DNA of 32,203 bases from CAZRKC01 sp964600665 (GTDB taxonomy: Bacteria > Bacillota > SLNR01), in NCBI GenBank assembly GCA_964600665.1, contig CAZRKC010000028.1, positions 1-32,203 of the forward strand. The letters run 5' to 3'. Each line of letters begins with the position of its first letter. Positions within the stretch are counted from its first letter, which is position 1. The position numbers and the translations under genes are program-made. This document shows, piece after piece, positions 1 through 7,115 of the stretch. Below the pieces are notes generated by a model that was not told where the DNA came from, did no database searches, and saw only the letters and a list, made by a program, of their open reading frames with translations.

Positions 1-95
1 CACTTTGGCTCTTTATTATTGATCTTTCTTTTTACACCATTATACGGACTTAATCTGAGGTTTTCCCCGTATCCAGTATGGAAGGAGGTGACCAT

Positions 96-479
96 ATGGA
101 CAGAAAAGAATATGAAGAGTATAATTTACGACTCGTGGAAGAGGCAGCAAAAGACCCTGATATGGATCGAAAACTAGCGAGATACGAGAAAGTCCTCCAG
201 ATTGAAGTGACGGATCTTGGCGCGAAATGGGTGCTCGACACGACCGGCAAGACATTAAAGGCGTATTTAGGAGAAGCGGAAAACCCAGATGACTATGTGT
301 CATTTGAAAGTACAATCTGGGATCGGATTTTGAGTGATCCAGTGAACACAGATTCTTTTGCCACAAGTGCGGCGATGAGTGGACAGATTATTATCAAGCG
401 AGATATGATGGCACATATGCCATTATTGGGTGTGATGCAATCGCTGGCTAAAGCGAGAGCTCGGCTTGAAGGACGATGA
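96..479 (+). CDS. SCP2-like sterol-carrier-fold small protein
   Basis: A 127-residue soluble protein with no signal peptide. The start at 96 is chosen because GGAGGTG lies 6 bases upstream; an upstream in-frame ATG at 78 has no such site. The second half has the pattern of SCP2-type lipid-binding domains: a beta-rich stretch (VLDTTGKTLKAYLG), an FESTIWDRILSDP segment resembling the helix where SCP2 proteins carry a 'lla G' motif, and a closing SGQIIIKRDMMAHMPLL resembling the 'G.l.i.Gd...~~l' ending. By analogy it may bind a hydrophobic ligand. The family call is by eye and tentative. A terminator follows directly, so the gene is probably monocistronic or the last of an upstream operon. Confidence 0.5.
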   Translation: MDRKEYEEYNLRLVEEAAKDPDMDRKLARYEKVLQIEVTDLGAKWVLDTTGKTLKAYLGEAENPDDYVSFESTIWDRILSDPVNTDSFATSAAMSGQIIIKRDMMAHMPLLGVMQSLAKARARLEGR

Positions 480-483
480 TATG

Positions 484-507
484 AAGAGCCTACGGCTCTT
501 TTTTTTT
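484..507 (+). terminator. intrinsic terminator after SCP2-like gene
   Basis: AAGAGCC pairs with GGCTCTT around a TAC loop and is followed by a run of T. It sits 5 bases after the stop codon of the gene ending at 479. Confidence 0.85.
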
Positions 508-594
508 GTGTTTAACTCAGATTCAGATATGAAGGAATATCTCAAGTCAAGGAGAAAATAGAACAAGGTAGGTATCAAGATGGAGGTGTCAGCA

Positions 595-1026
595 ATGAAA
601 AAGATATTAGTAGCAACAGACGGGTCAGAGAAATCTATGCATGCCATGCAAGAAGCTGCGAAGTTAGCAAAGGCTTTCAATGCAGAAATCACGGTCATTT
701 CAGTTTCGCAGGATACACAATTTTACATTGGTGATCAAACATTTGGGACCGGTCATATGTTTGTACTTCAAGAAGATATCGAGAAAGCTGTAAAGTTGAT
801 TCTGAAGAAGGCTAGTGAATTTTTTGCTCAGGAAGGGCTTGAAGTCAAGACCGTGATGGGGAAAGGATATCCAGCTGATGTGATTTGCGACACAGCAGAG
901 GATGGCGATTTTGACGTGATTGTTATGGGTAGCAGAGGATTGGGTAGCCTTAAAGGCTTCATTTTGGGTAGTGTCAGCAATCGAGTTGTCAATGCATGTA
1001 AACGATCCACATATATTGTAAAATAG
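595..1026 (+). CDS. universal stress protein, UspA family
   Basis: 143 residues starting MKKILVATDGSEKS, the typical UspA first strand and loop. The start at 595 has GGAGGTG 6 bases upstream; the in-frame ATG at 580 lies upstream of that site. The C-terminal half holds the nucleotide-binding signature G-2x-G-9x-G-S (GSRG, nine residues, then GS), so this is an ATP-binding type Usp. These are small cytoplasmic proteins induced by growth arrest or stress; the exact function here is unknown. It heads a probable three-gene operon with the hydrolase and acetyltransferase that follow with 24- and 9-base gaps. Confidence 0.93.
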   Translation: MKKILVATDGSEKSMHAMQEAAKLAKAFNAEITVISVSQDTQFYIGDQTFGTGHMFVLQEDIEKAVKLILKKASEFFAQEGLEVKTVMGKGYPADVICDTAEDGDFDVIVMGSRGLGSLKGFILGSVSNRVVNACKRSTYIVK

Positions 1027-1050
1027 AGGTTCCCGAGAGGGGGATAAAGT

Positions 1051-1803
1051 ATGAATGGAGCAATGGAAGGGTTTTATATTGGGGATAGTGGAGTTTATGC
1101 TCGCTTATTCAGGCCGCATGGGGTATCCAAATGCCCTTTAGTAGTGATTTTTCATGGCATTCCAGGAAATGAACAGAATTCTGATTTAGCGTATGCACTC
1201 CGAGATGAGGGTTACGCGGTCCTGATTCCCAATTACAACGGGTGCTGGGGAAGTAACGGGTCCTATCGGATTCAAACGATTCCTGATAATGTGAAGACGG
1301 TCCTGGATTATGTGACTGAGGCTGACTTCATTCAGACGTGGGATATTGATGGCGATCGCATCGGTGTTGTTGGGCATAGTTTAGGAGGCTGGGCTGCACT
1401 CATCTCACCGAAAATCAGTAAAAAAATCAAAGGGATCATTGCGTTAGATCCAGTGGCTAATTTGAGTGTGCCTGAAGGTCCCGACATGGAAGCAAGAATG
1501 GCGAGTTTTGTGATACCCCTCAAAGATGTTACACCTGCTCAATTAGCAGAAGGGTGGAAATGGGCATCTCATAACTGGCAACCGATGGATGCAATCAAGT
1601 ACCTGGATGGCAGGTACTTTGCAGTGATTGCGGCATCTGGGGAAGATGCCTTACCATTAGACAATGCGGTTGCCATATATCGGGAAGGGAAAAAATACAC
1701 AACGCACGCTTCTTTTTGGGTAATTGATTCAGATCATTCCTTTGTTTCCCAAAGGCCTTTGCTACGGGAAGTTGTTATTGCTTATTTAGATGAACATTTA
1801 TAG
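1051..1803 (+). CDS. alpha/beta hydrolase (esterase/dienelactone-hydrolase-like)
   Basis: 250-residue cytoplasmic protein. An HGIPG segment (residues 35-39) fits the oxyanion-hole loop. The nucleophile elbow is GHSLGG with Ser110, and the likely catalytic His is His229 in SDHSF near the C terminus. This layout is typical of serine alpha/beta hydrolases acting on esters or amides; the substrate cannot be told from sequence. Start 1051 has GAGGGGG a short distance upstream. It lies between a Usp gene and a GNAT gene in the same direction with short gaps, suggesting cotranscription. Confidence 0.88.
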   Translation: MNGAMEGFYIGDSGVYARLFRPHGVSKCPLVVIFHGIPGNEQNSDLAYALRDEGYAVLIPNYNGCWGSNGSYRIQTIPDNVKTVLDYVTEADFIQTWDIDGDRIGVVGHSLGGWAALISPKISKKIKGIIALDPVANLSVPEGPDMEARMASFVIPLKDVTPAQLAEGWKWASHNWQPMDAIKYLDGRYFAVIAASGEDALPLDNAVAIYREGKKYTTHASFWVIDSDHSFVSQRPLLREVVIAYLDEHL

Positions 1804-1812
1804 GTTGGTGAT

Positions 1813-2223
1813 ATGATGCTTGTATATCGTGAAATAATTCCAGGGCGTGATGAGTTTTTTGAGCTGTTCTCAACAACCGGTTGGAACGATGAGGAATACC
1901 ACCTGAGCCCAGATCAGTTGTATCAAGCGATTAAACGATCTTGGTATATGGTTTGTGCTTATGAAGACAAATCCCTAATTGGATTTGGACGGGTTATTTC
2001 GGATGGTGTATTGCATGCATTGATTGTGGACATGATAGTCCATCCTGACCATCAGGGTAAAGGTGTGGGCCGGGCATTATTGGAGAAATTAATCCAACAA
2101 TGCCAAGCCCATGGTATCAATGACATTCAGCTATTCTGTGCAACTGGGAAATCTGGGTTCTACCAAAAGAGCGGATTTGTGACAAGACCTACAGAAGCCC
2201 CAGGGATGCAATACAAACCATGA
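1813..2223 (+). CDS. GNAT-family N-acetyltransferase
   Basis: 136 residues. The acetyl-CoA binding motif A is plain: VDMIVHPDHQGKGVGRALLEKL, with the Q-G-K-G-V-G-R pyrophosphate loop. Further on, GFYQKSGF matches the motif B region common in small-molecule GNATs. It transfers an acetyl group from acetyl-CoA to an amine; the acceptor is unknown. Start could be 1813 or 1816 (ATGATG), just after a GGTTGGTG site. It ends the Usp/hydrolase operon and faces the convergent ECF gene. Confidence 0.9.
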   Translation: MMLVYREIIPGRDEFFELFSTTGWNDEEYHLSPDQLYQAIKRSWYMVCAYEDKSLIGFGRVISDGVLHALIVDMIVHPDHQGKGVGRALLEKLIQQCQAHGINDIQLFCATGKSGFYQKSGFVTRPTEAPGMQYKP

Positions 2224-2266
2224 TTCAATAAGGAAGCGGAGGAGATTCCTCCGCTTCCTTATTGAA
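2224..2266. terminator. long inverted repeat between convergent genes
   Basis: A perfect 20-base inverted repeat (arms 2224-2243 and 2247-2266) around a 3-base loop. It starts right after the GNAT stop codon and overlaps the last codons of the minus-strand ECF gene. Neither side has a good T run, so termination may be rho-independent but weak; it may also act as a bidirectional transcript-end stem. Confidence 0.6.
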
Positions 2267-2792
2267 AGAATTTAACACGCTTCAGTGCTGTAATCAGAGG
2301 AATCGCAATAATCATACCCCCGGCAGCTTGGATAACATTACCGAGTACGGAAGCGAGAGGTGCGATTGCGCTACCATAAATCATCCATTCGGCAAAATAG
2401 TATCCAATAATCATCCAAACACTCCCAACCACCATGGCAACAATGTTTTTGGAGAGGCTGTGCCCTTTCTGCCCTCCACTCCAAGCAATCATGCCAACTA
2501 GTAATCCCATAACGCCTTTTATGATAAATGTATACGGCGCCCAAATTGCATACGGTGAAAGGATGTCAAATAAAGCCATTCCGATCGCTCCGGACACCAT
2601 CGCATACCTCCAGCCAAAAACAATGGCTGCCAGAAAAATCATGCTGTCACCAAGATGAATTACCCCTCCGAGGCCATTCGGAATATGTAACGCCATGGTT
2701 GCTACAAAAACGAGTGCTGTAAGCAGACCTGCCAGTACTAAACCTCTAAGATTGCTACCACTTTTCCCCCCGGGACTATTAGTCCGATTCAT
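2259..2792 (-). CDS. ribU: ECF transporter S component, probable riboflavin uptake
   Basis: 177-residue membrane protein with about five or six hydrophobic segments (for example GLVLAGLLTALVFVATMAL and GLLVGMIAW). The layout, with a HLGDSMIFLAAIVFGWRYAMVSGAIG region, fits the small S components of ECF transporters, closest by eye to the riboflavin-type family. The start at 2792 is preferred because AGGGGAG lies 8 bases upstream; a longer in-frame start at 2831 is less likely. An FMN riboswitch upstream on the same strand supports riboflavin or FMN-precursor uptake. S components need a shared energising module (EcfA/A'/T), which is not in this window. Confidence 0.85.
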   Translation of the reverse strand: MNRTNSPGGKSGSNLRGLVLAGLLTALVFVATMALHIPNGLGGVIHLGDSMIFLAAIVFGWRYAMVSGAIGMALFDILSPYAIWAPYTFIIKGVMGLLVGMIAWSGGQKGHSLSKNIVAMVVGSVWMIIGYYFAEWMIYGSAIAPLASVLGNVIQAAGGMIIAIPLITALKRVKFFQ

Positions 2793-2848
2793 TTTAGCAA
2801 CTCCCCTCATAATAAATACGTTGCTTGCCAAGAATTAATTGTTGATGG

Positions 2849-2881
2849 CAAAATAAAAACCCCGACATACTATGGTCGGGG
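2849..2881 (-). terminator. riboswitch-linked intrinsic terminator
   Basis: Read on the minus strand, CCCCGAC pairs with GTCGGGG around a short loop and is followed by TTTTTATTTT. It lies between the FMN aptamer and the ECF gene start, the usual place for a transcription-attenuating expression platform. A second hairpin (ACAGA...TCTGT, GGGAA loop region) lies between aptamer and terminator and could be part of the switch. Confidence 0.85.
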
Positions 2882-2925
2882 TAGTATTCAAAGAACAGAC
2901 ACTTCCCTGTTGGGAAATCATCTGT

Positions 2926-3053
2926 TACCTTCTCCCATTCAGACTCTACTGACGGCTTCGGAATCTCACCGAATCAACTGCTGGGGCTGATGGGCTTATC
3001 CTCTCAAGGAGGCATCACCACCGATTGGGTTTGTGCACCCGACCACGAAGGCA
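2926..3053 (-). promoter_or_regulatory. FMN riboswitch (RFN element)
   Basis: On the minus strand the segment carries the RFN landmarks in order: CCTTCG with a GGTCGGGTG segment, CGGTGGTGATG, AAGCCCATCAGC, GATTCGGTGAGATTCCG, AAGCCGTCAGTAGAGTC and TGAATGGGAGAAGG. The outer stem P1 forms between TGCCTTC at the 5' end and GAAGGTA at the 3' end. FMN binding should favour the downstream terminator, shutting off riboflavin uptake when flavin is plentiful. Confidence 0.92.
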
Positions 3054-3074
3054 CTCATATGTGATTGCGACTTC

Positions 3075-3103
3075 AGAATATCACCGATATCAAATTCTGT
3101 CAA
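3075..3103 (-). promoter_or_regulatory. promoter for the riboswitch transcript
   Basis: On the minus strand TTGACA (3103-3098) is followed after exactly 17 bases by TATTCT (3080-3075). The predicted transcript would start near 3068, about 15 bases before the FMN aptamer. Confidence 0.8.
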
Positions 3104-3293
3104 ACCCTTATATCCACATGATTTCGAGATTCCTTTGGCCATTCAATGAAAAACAGCCATAACACTTCATTTGGTACTAGATCAGACGGTTTTAGCGAAA
3201 ACCGCCACAAAGGTTGTTTCAGATGGGCATGTGTGACGCGTGTTGATCAAAGTGATGTATGAATCAGTATTTTCTCAATTTTGATAAAATATA

Positions 3294-3323
3294 TTGACTT
3301 AAGATGAAATGATTTGCTAATAT
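3294..3323 (+). promoter_or_regulatory. candidate promoter upstream of BON gene
   Basis: TTGACT, an 18-base spacer and TAATAT on the plus strand. If used, it gives a 5' leader of about 340 bases before the BON-domain gene at 3676. It lies in an AT-rich stretch, so a chance match is possible. Confidence 0.45.
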
Positions 3324-3675
3324 TTTGAGTAAGAACAGTAAAGCCAGAAAATTCTGCAAAATTTACGGTGGTCAACACTGACAATTCTTAAACTAATGTC
3401 TCGGTAAAAAAGAGATAGAAGGATATAAACCTAAAAATCACCGATATTCTCTGTAAAATTAAATAAATACGCCATTTATTTGTTTTTAGGGAGGAATCTC
3501 GAAAGACACATAGAATAGTTTTGTATTAAGGTTGCTCTCCATCTTCTGATTGTCCTCATTGATGTACAGCAATGGATCGGTCACTCCCGTTTGTGGAGAA
3601 ACAGTGCAAATGAAGGATCGCTTTCAGAAGGTGTTTAGGAGTGCATAATTACAAAATCTAAAAGGGAGTGAGCAG
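3324..3675. other. non-coding stretch before BON gene
   Basis: No convincing ORF. The only structures seen are a weak imperfect hairpin near 3583-3607 (CACT/AGTG with GTTT/AAAC) and the ribosome binding site AAAGGGAGTG just before 3676. It is AT-rich and would be leader RNA if the promoter at 3294 is real. Between 3104 and 3293 there is likewise no gene, only a 7-bp hairpin CGGTTTT/AAAACCG at 3187-3204 without a T run. Confidence 0.4.
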
Positions 3676-4461
3676 ATGGATAGGGATAAGGAGATTAATT
3701 CTATTGTACTGGCGAAACTTGAGTCAACCCCGTTTTTAGAAGGTGCAAAGATTCATTCGGAAACACGTGAAGGAGTTGTTTATCTTTCCGGTACTGTGCT
3801 CGATGCTCGTCAGAAGGAAGAAGCCGCAAAAGTCACTGCTCTGTGTGATGAGCAAATATGTAATGTAGTCAATAATGTCGTTGTTAAAGAGCCAGTCATT
3901 GAAAGTTTGATGGAAATTCAAGTAGCATCCTCACACAACATTAAGTTGATTCCGGCAATGAAGGAAGCCCTTTTAAAACATCCTTCTCTTGATGTATCTG
4001 GTATTGCCATTGCTGGCGTAAAAGGCCGAAAAGGTATTTTCCGTTTGACAGGTACAGTTCCAACAGAGGAAGATAAGAAGATTGCTGAAGAATCAGTCAA
4101 TCCGATTCCCGGTGTTGCCTACGTGATTAATGAGATGGAAGTTGGCCCCTTGAAGGAAGAAGGAAACATTGCTCCTTCAATGGCAGTTAAACAAGATCCA
4201 AAAGCTTGCGCCAGCTTAATGGAAAAATATATTATCAGCAGTAAGAATGGCCAGATCATTGGTGACATTCGTGAAGCTTTGCTTGGACATCCGATTCTGG
4301 ACGCATCCAACGTAAGTATTCGAGTGGCTGATGGTTGTGAAACTGGAATATACAAGCTTGAAGGTACAGTACCCGATGCAACACATAAGAAATTGGCTGC
4401 TGACGTTGCCAGGGCTGTGAAAAATGTACAATATATTGAAAATCATTTGACCATTATGTAA
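3676..4461 (+). CDS. triple BON-domain protein
   Basis: 261 residues made of three tandem BON-like repeats at about 1-72, 88-157 and 190-261. Each shows the pattern: short helix, 'I.......G.v.L.GtV.d...k..A..va..v.gV..V.N.l.v'. Examples are GVVYLSGTVLDARQKEEA, GIFRLTGTVPTEEDKKIA and GIYKLEGTVPDATHKKLA. BON domains bind phospholipid or other envelope ligands in some proteins, but this one has no signal peptide or membrane segment, so it is probably cytoplasmic or membrane-associated. Start 3676 follows AAAGGGAGTG. It stands alone, with a clear terminator behind it. Function unknown beyond the domain. Confidence 0.85.
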   Translation: MDRDKEINSIVLAKLESTPFLEGAKIHSETREGVVYLSGTVLDARQKEEAAKVTALCDEQICNVVNNVVVKEPVIESLMEIQVASSHNIKLIPAMKEALLKHPSLDVSGIAIAGVKGRKGIFRLTGTVPTEEDKKIAEESVNPIPGVAYVINEMEVGPLKEEGNIAPSMAVKQDPKACASLMEKYIISSKNGQIIGDIREALLGHPILDASNVSIRVADGCETGIYKLEGTVPDATHKKLAADVARAVKNVQYIENHLTIM

Positions 4462-4472
4462 TGAAGATCTTG

Positions 4473-4500
4473 ACGGAGGGGAAACCCTCCGTTTTTTTTT
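4473..4500 (+). terminator. intrinsic terminator after BON gene
   Basis: ACGGAGGG pairs with CCCTCCGT around a GAAA loop and is followed by nine T. It begins 11 bases after the stop codon. Confidence 0.93.
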
Positions 4501-4806
4501 GTTTTTTAACGGAAAACAGAGCGGTCACCTTCATGGTGCACCAAGAAATATGAGCTATGGGTTGGTTTTGGTTGGGTTGCGACAAATTTTCGATGGGCAT
4601 TGGCTCGGAATAAGCACGAACTCGTAGTCTGAGTGTGTTTGAGATGAATTCGATATTATAGATTGGAAATGTTTCGAAAGATGTGATCCACCCTGACTCG
4701 TGCTGCGTTTGACATTTCCTTTTCAAATTGGCGAATGTCGGTTAAAATAGAAAGTAAGTGAATGAGAATAGGCCTAACATGTCGCAGCAAAGGGAGGTGT
4801 CGATTT
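4501..4806. other. non-coding stretch before lipoprotein gene
   Basis: No supported ORF. A possible promoter for the lipoprotein gene lies near its end (TTTTCA, 17 bases, TAAAAT around 4720-4748), but its -35 is poor. A stronger TTGACA at about 4709 has no matching -10 at normal spacing. The ribosome binding site AAAGGGAGGTG precedes 4807. Confidence 0.35.
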
Positions 4807-5463
4807 ATGCATCTATTCAGAAGCATCAAACTGAAATATTTACTTGTGCTTCTACTGATGGTTGGTTTATTTGGATGTTCACCTAACCAAACGAAGGAGT
4901 ATAATGCCGAATTGAGCAAATTGCTTCCTGAGGTTGTTGGCTATACCTGGGTGTATGAAGGGTTTGCAGAATATAACCACGTGATGACATTAAACGAGAT
5001 CACTGTGGTAGGGGACGGGTACCGGTATTCCATAAATGGTACCGTGGCAGATGTATCTGGAGGGGAATCACCTCATGATTTAACTTTTACTCTGCAATAT
5101 CTCATCAAAGATGGAGTCCTGGTTCAGGAGAAAGTTGAAGAAGTCATGCTGGATTCGATATTTGATAATCTTGAGTTGATTCATGCACCAGTTCAATTAG
5201 GGACGTCATGGACCCAAGAACAGACAGACAAAGACGGTGACAGCAGAACATTATCTTGTCAAATTACGGGGGTCAGAATGGAAGGCGGCGCGACCATCTA
5301 TACAGTCCTCTATCAGGACATGAACAGTGATTATTATGAGAAACGCGAAATCAAAACCGGAGTTGGAATTATTCGAGTTGAAACATTGTGGATGACAGAA
5401 GAAGGTAATTTCCCTTTGGAATATTATTTATTTCAAGGAATTGATCCGAATGTATTTACGTGA
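4807..5463 (+). CDS. putative lipoprotein of unknown function
   Basis: 218 residues. The start at 4807 follows AAGGGAGGTG by 6 bases; an in-frame start at 4762 lacks a site. The N terminus is a lipoprotein signal peptide: basic MHLFRSIKLK, hydrophobic YLLVLLLMVGLF, then lipobox LFGC with Cys24 as the acylation site. The mature part is rich in beta-strand patterns and resembles no family I recognise. It is expected on the outer face of the membrane. It stands alone, with its own upstream space and no shared operon. Confidence 0.82.
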   Translation: MHLFRSIKLKYLLVLLLMVGLFGCSPNQTKEYNAELSKLLPEVVGYTWVYEGFAEYNHVMTLNEITVVGDGYRYSINGTVADVSGGESPHDLTFTLQYLIKDGVLVQEKVEEVMLDSIFDNLELIHAPVQLGTSWTQEQTDKDGDSRTLSCQITGVRMEGGATIYTVLYQDMNSDYYEKREIKTGVGIIRVETLWMTEEGNFPLEYYLFQGIDPNVFT

Positions 5464-5570
5464 TGAGCCTAATCTCTCCGTGAGAGAGGTTATGATGACA
5501 ATATTTTCTATTCACAGTTCCGTTGTCTGTCAGAAGTAAAAGTAAAATTAATCAAAAAACGAAACCTTCA

Positions 5571-5599
5571 TTGACTTCAAATGATATGTGTGATACCAT
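5571..5599 (+). promoter_or_regulatory. promoter of uracil permease transcript
   Basis: TTGACT at 5571-5576, a 17-base spacer, TACCAT at 5594-5599. The predicted start lies about 20 bases before the PyrR-type loop, so the whole attenuator is in the leader. Confidence 0.7.
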
Positions 5600-5620
5600 G
5601 AAAAAAACGCCAAATATCCT

Positions 5621-5704
5621 TTAATTCAGTCCTGTGAGGCTGCAAAGGTACCATCACCTCTGTGTGAAGTATCAATACCTGCTTGCCTTGCGAGCAGGTT
5701 TTTT
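5621..5704 (+). promoter_or_regulatory. PyrR-dependent pyrimidine attenuator
   Basis: AGTCCTGTGAGGCT at 5628-5641 matches exactly the conserved PyrR-binding loop ARUCCNGNGAGGYU. It is followed by an intrinsic terminator: CCTGCTTGC and GCGAGCAGG around CTT at 5678-5698, then six T. In the known mechanism UMP-bound PyrR stabilises the binding loop, blocks the antiterminator and lets the terminator form. The gene behind it is a uracil permease, the expected target. pyrR itself is not in the window. Confidence 0.92.
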
Positions 5705-5748
5705 ATGTGCAGGAATGAAGTAAAGGTGGCGGAAATGGAGGGAATTCT

Positions 5749-6963
5749 ATGGATCAATCTTCAAGTCCTCTTAAGAATTTTACCTTATCCTTTCAACATG
5801 TATTTGCAATGTTCGGAGCAACGGTGTTGGTGCCTTTTCTGACTGGATTGAATCCTTCGGTGGCATTATTCACTGCAGGAATTGGGACGCTGATTTTTCA
5901 CTTTATCACTGGGCGAAAAGTTCCGGTTTTTCTAGGTAGTTCCTTTGCATTTATTCCCGTGATCCAGCTGGTGGCAAAGAATTATGGACTTCCTTATGCA
6001 ACAGGAGCCCTCGTTGCCGTTGGTGGTGTATATGTTCTCATGGCAATCCTCGTGATGGTTATGGGTGCCGATAAGCTGCAACGATTTTTCCCGCCTATCG
6101 TGACTGGGCCGATCATTATCGTTATCGGGTTAATTCTTGCACCGGTGGCAATCGATATGGCATCTGCTAACTGGACGATTGCACTAGTCACCATGGCGGC
6201 GGTGGTTCTGACCAGCATGATTGGAAGAGGATTCGTAAAAATGATTCCGATATTAGTGGGGATCGGGGTTGGATATGCGATGTCTTTGGCAATGGGTGCT
6301 GTCGATTTTACCGCCATGATCGAAGCGGAATTCTTTGCGATTCCAGCATTCATTCGACCGGTATTTTCTGCCCAGGCCATGATGATCATGGCGCCAGTTG
6401 CCATCGTAACGCTTATGGAACATATTGGGGATATCACAACAAATGGTGCAGTTGTTGGGCAGGATTTTATTCGTGACCCGGGACTGCAAAGAACCATGCT
6501 TGGCGACGGCATTGCAACAGCGGTAGCGGGTTTGCTAGGCGGTCCTGCGAATACTACATATGGTGAAAACACCGGAGTACTCGCCATTACCAAGAACTAT
6601 AACCCTGCTTTGTTAAGGGGTGCAGCAGTTATCGCAATTGCTCTGAGCTTTTTAGGAAAATTGGGTGCATTTATCCAAACTATTCCATTGGCTGTCATGG
6701 GTGGAATCAGCTTCATCCTGTTTGGCATGATTGCCAGCATCGGAGTCAAAACATTAGTTGACAGTAAACCTGATTTGGCGGACATCCGCTATTCCAGTGT
6801 GGTATTCTCCATTCTGATTCTCGGTATCGCATCAATCAAGGGTGAGGGTAATCAGGCTGTAATCAGATTGAGTGAATATGCGAGTTTGTCGGGGTTGAGT
6901 TTGGCAGCTGTAGTGGGAATTGCACTCAATGCAGTTTTCGAATTCATTGCACCACGAAAGTAA
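5749..6963 (+). CDS. uraA: uracil permease, NCS2/UraA family
   Basis: 404 residues, strongly hydrophobic, with the 12-14 membrane spans typical of NCS2 nucleobase transporters. Family landmarks: FQHVFAMFGATVLVPFLTGLNPS at the N terminus, LGSSFAF at 62-68 (discontinuous helix 3), Glu224 in MEHIGDI and Glu273 in GPANTTYGENTGVLAIT, the two glutamates that contact uracil in UraA. It imports uracil with protons at the cytoplasmic membrane. Start 5749 follows GGAGGG. The PyrR attenuator in the leader supports uracil rather than xanthine as substrate. Confidence 0.95.
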   Translation: MDQSSSPLKNFTLSFQHVFAMFGATVLVPFLTGLNPSVALFTAGIGTLIFHFITGRKVPVFLGSSFAFIPVIQLVAKNYGLPYATGALVAVGGVYVLMAILVMVMGADKLQRFFPPIVTGPIIIVIGLILAPVAIDMASANWTIALVTMAAVVLTSMIGRGFVKMIPILVGIGVGYAMSLAMGAVDFTAMIEAEFFAIPAFIRPVFSAQAMMIMAPVAIVTLMEHIGDITTNGAVVGQDFIRDPGLQRTMLGDGIATAVAGLLGGPANTTYGENTGVLAITKNYNPALLRGAAVIAIALSFLGKLGAFIQTIPLAVMGGISFILFGMIASIGVKTLVDSKPDLADIRYSSVVFSILILGIASIKGEGNQAVIRLSEYASLSGLSLAAVVGIALNAVFEFIAPRK

Positions 6964-7031
6964 TGATATCTGCTTACGACATTTGTGGAAGAGCAATCAC
7001 CAGATTGCACATTACCATGTCATATGAGTTC

Positions 7032-7057
7032 AAGCAGCCCATGGCTGCTTTTTTTTT
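7032..7057 (+). terminator. intrinsic terminator after uracil permease
   Basis: AAGCAGCC pairs with GGCTGCTT around CAT, followed by T to 7057. Confidence 0.93.
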
Positions 7058-7115
7058 GCAGGTTTTATGATGATAACATAGAAGATATTGGATAGCAACT
7101 TTGGAGGTTAGCATA

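Noticed and set aside
2224..2266. Perfect 20-base inverted repeat considered as a mobile-element end or attachment site
   Set aside because: It sits exactly between two convergent genes, overlaps a stop codon and has no second copy or integrase nearby; a transcript-end hairpin explains it.
5470..5495. Hairpin TCTCTC-CGT-GAGAGA after the lipoprotein gene as a terminator
   Set aside because: Short stem and no T run; left unassigned.
5994..6593. 199-codon open frame on the minus strand inside the uracil permease gene
   Set aside because: It is antisense to a well-supported membrane transporter and its residue content (rich in T, A, P, I) is that of a shadow frame; no ribosome site.
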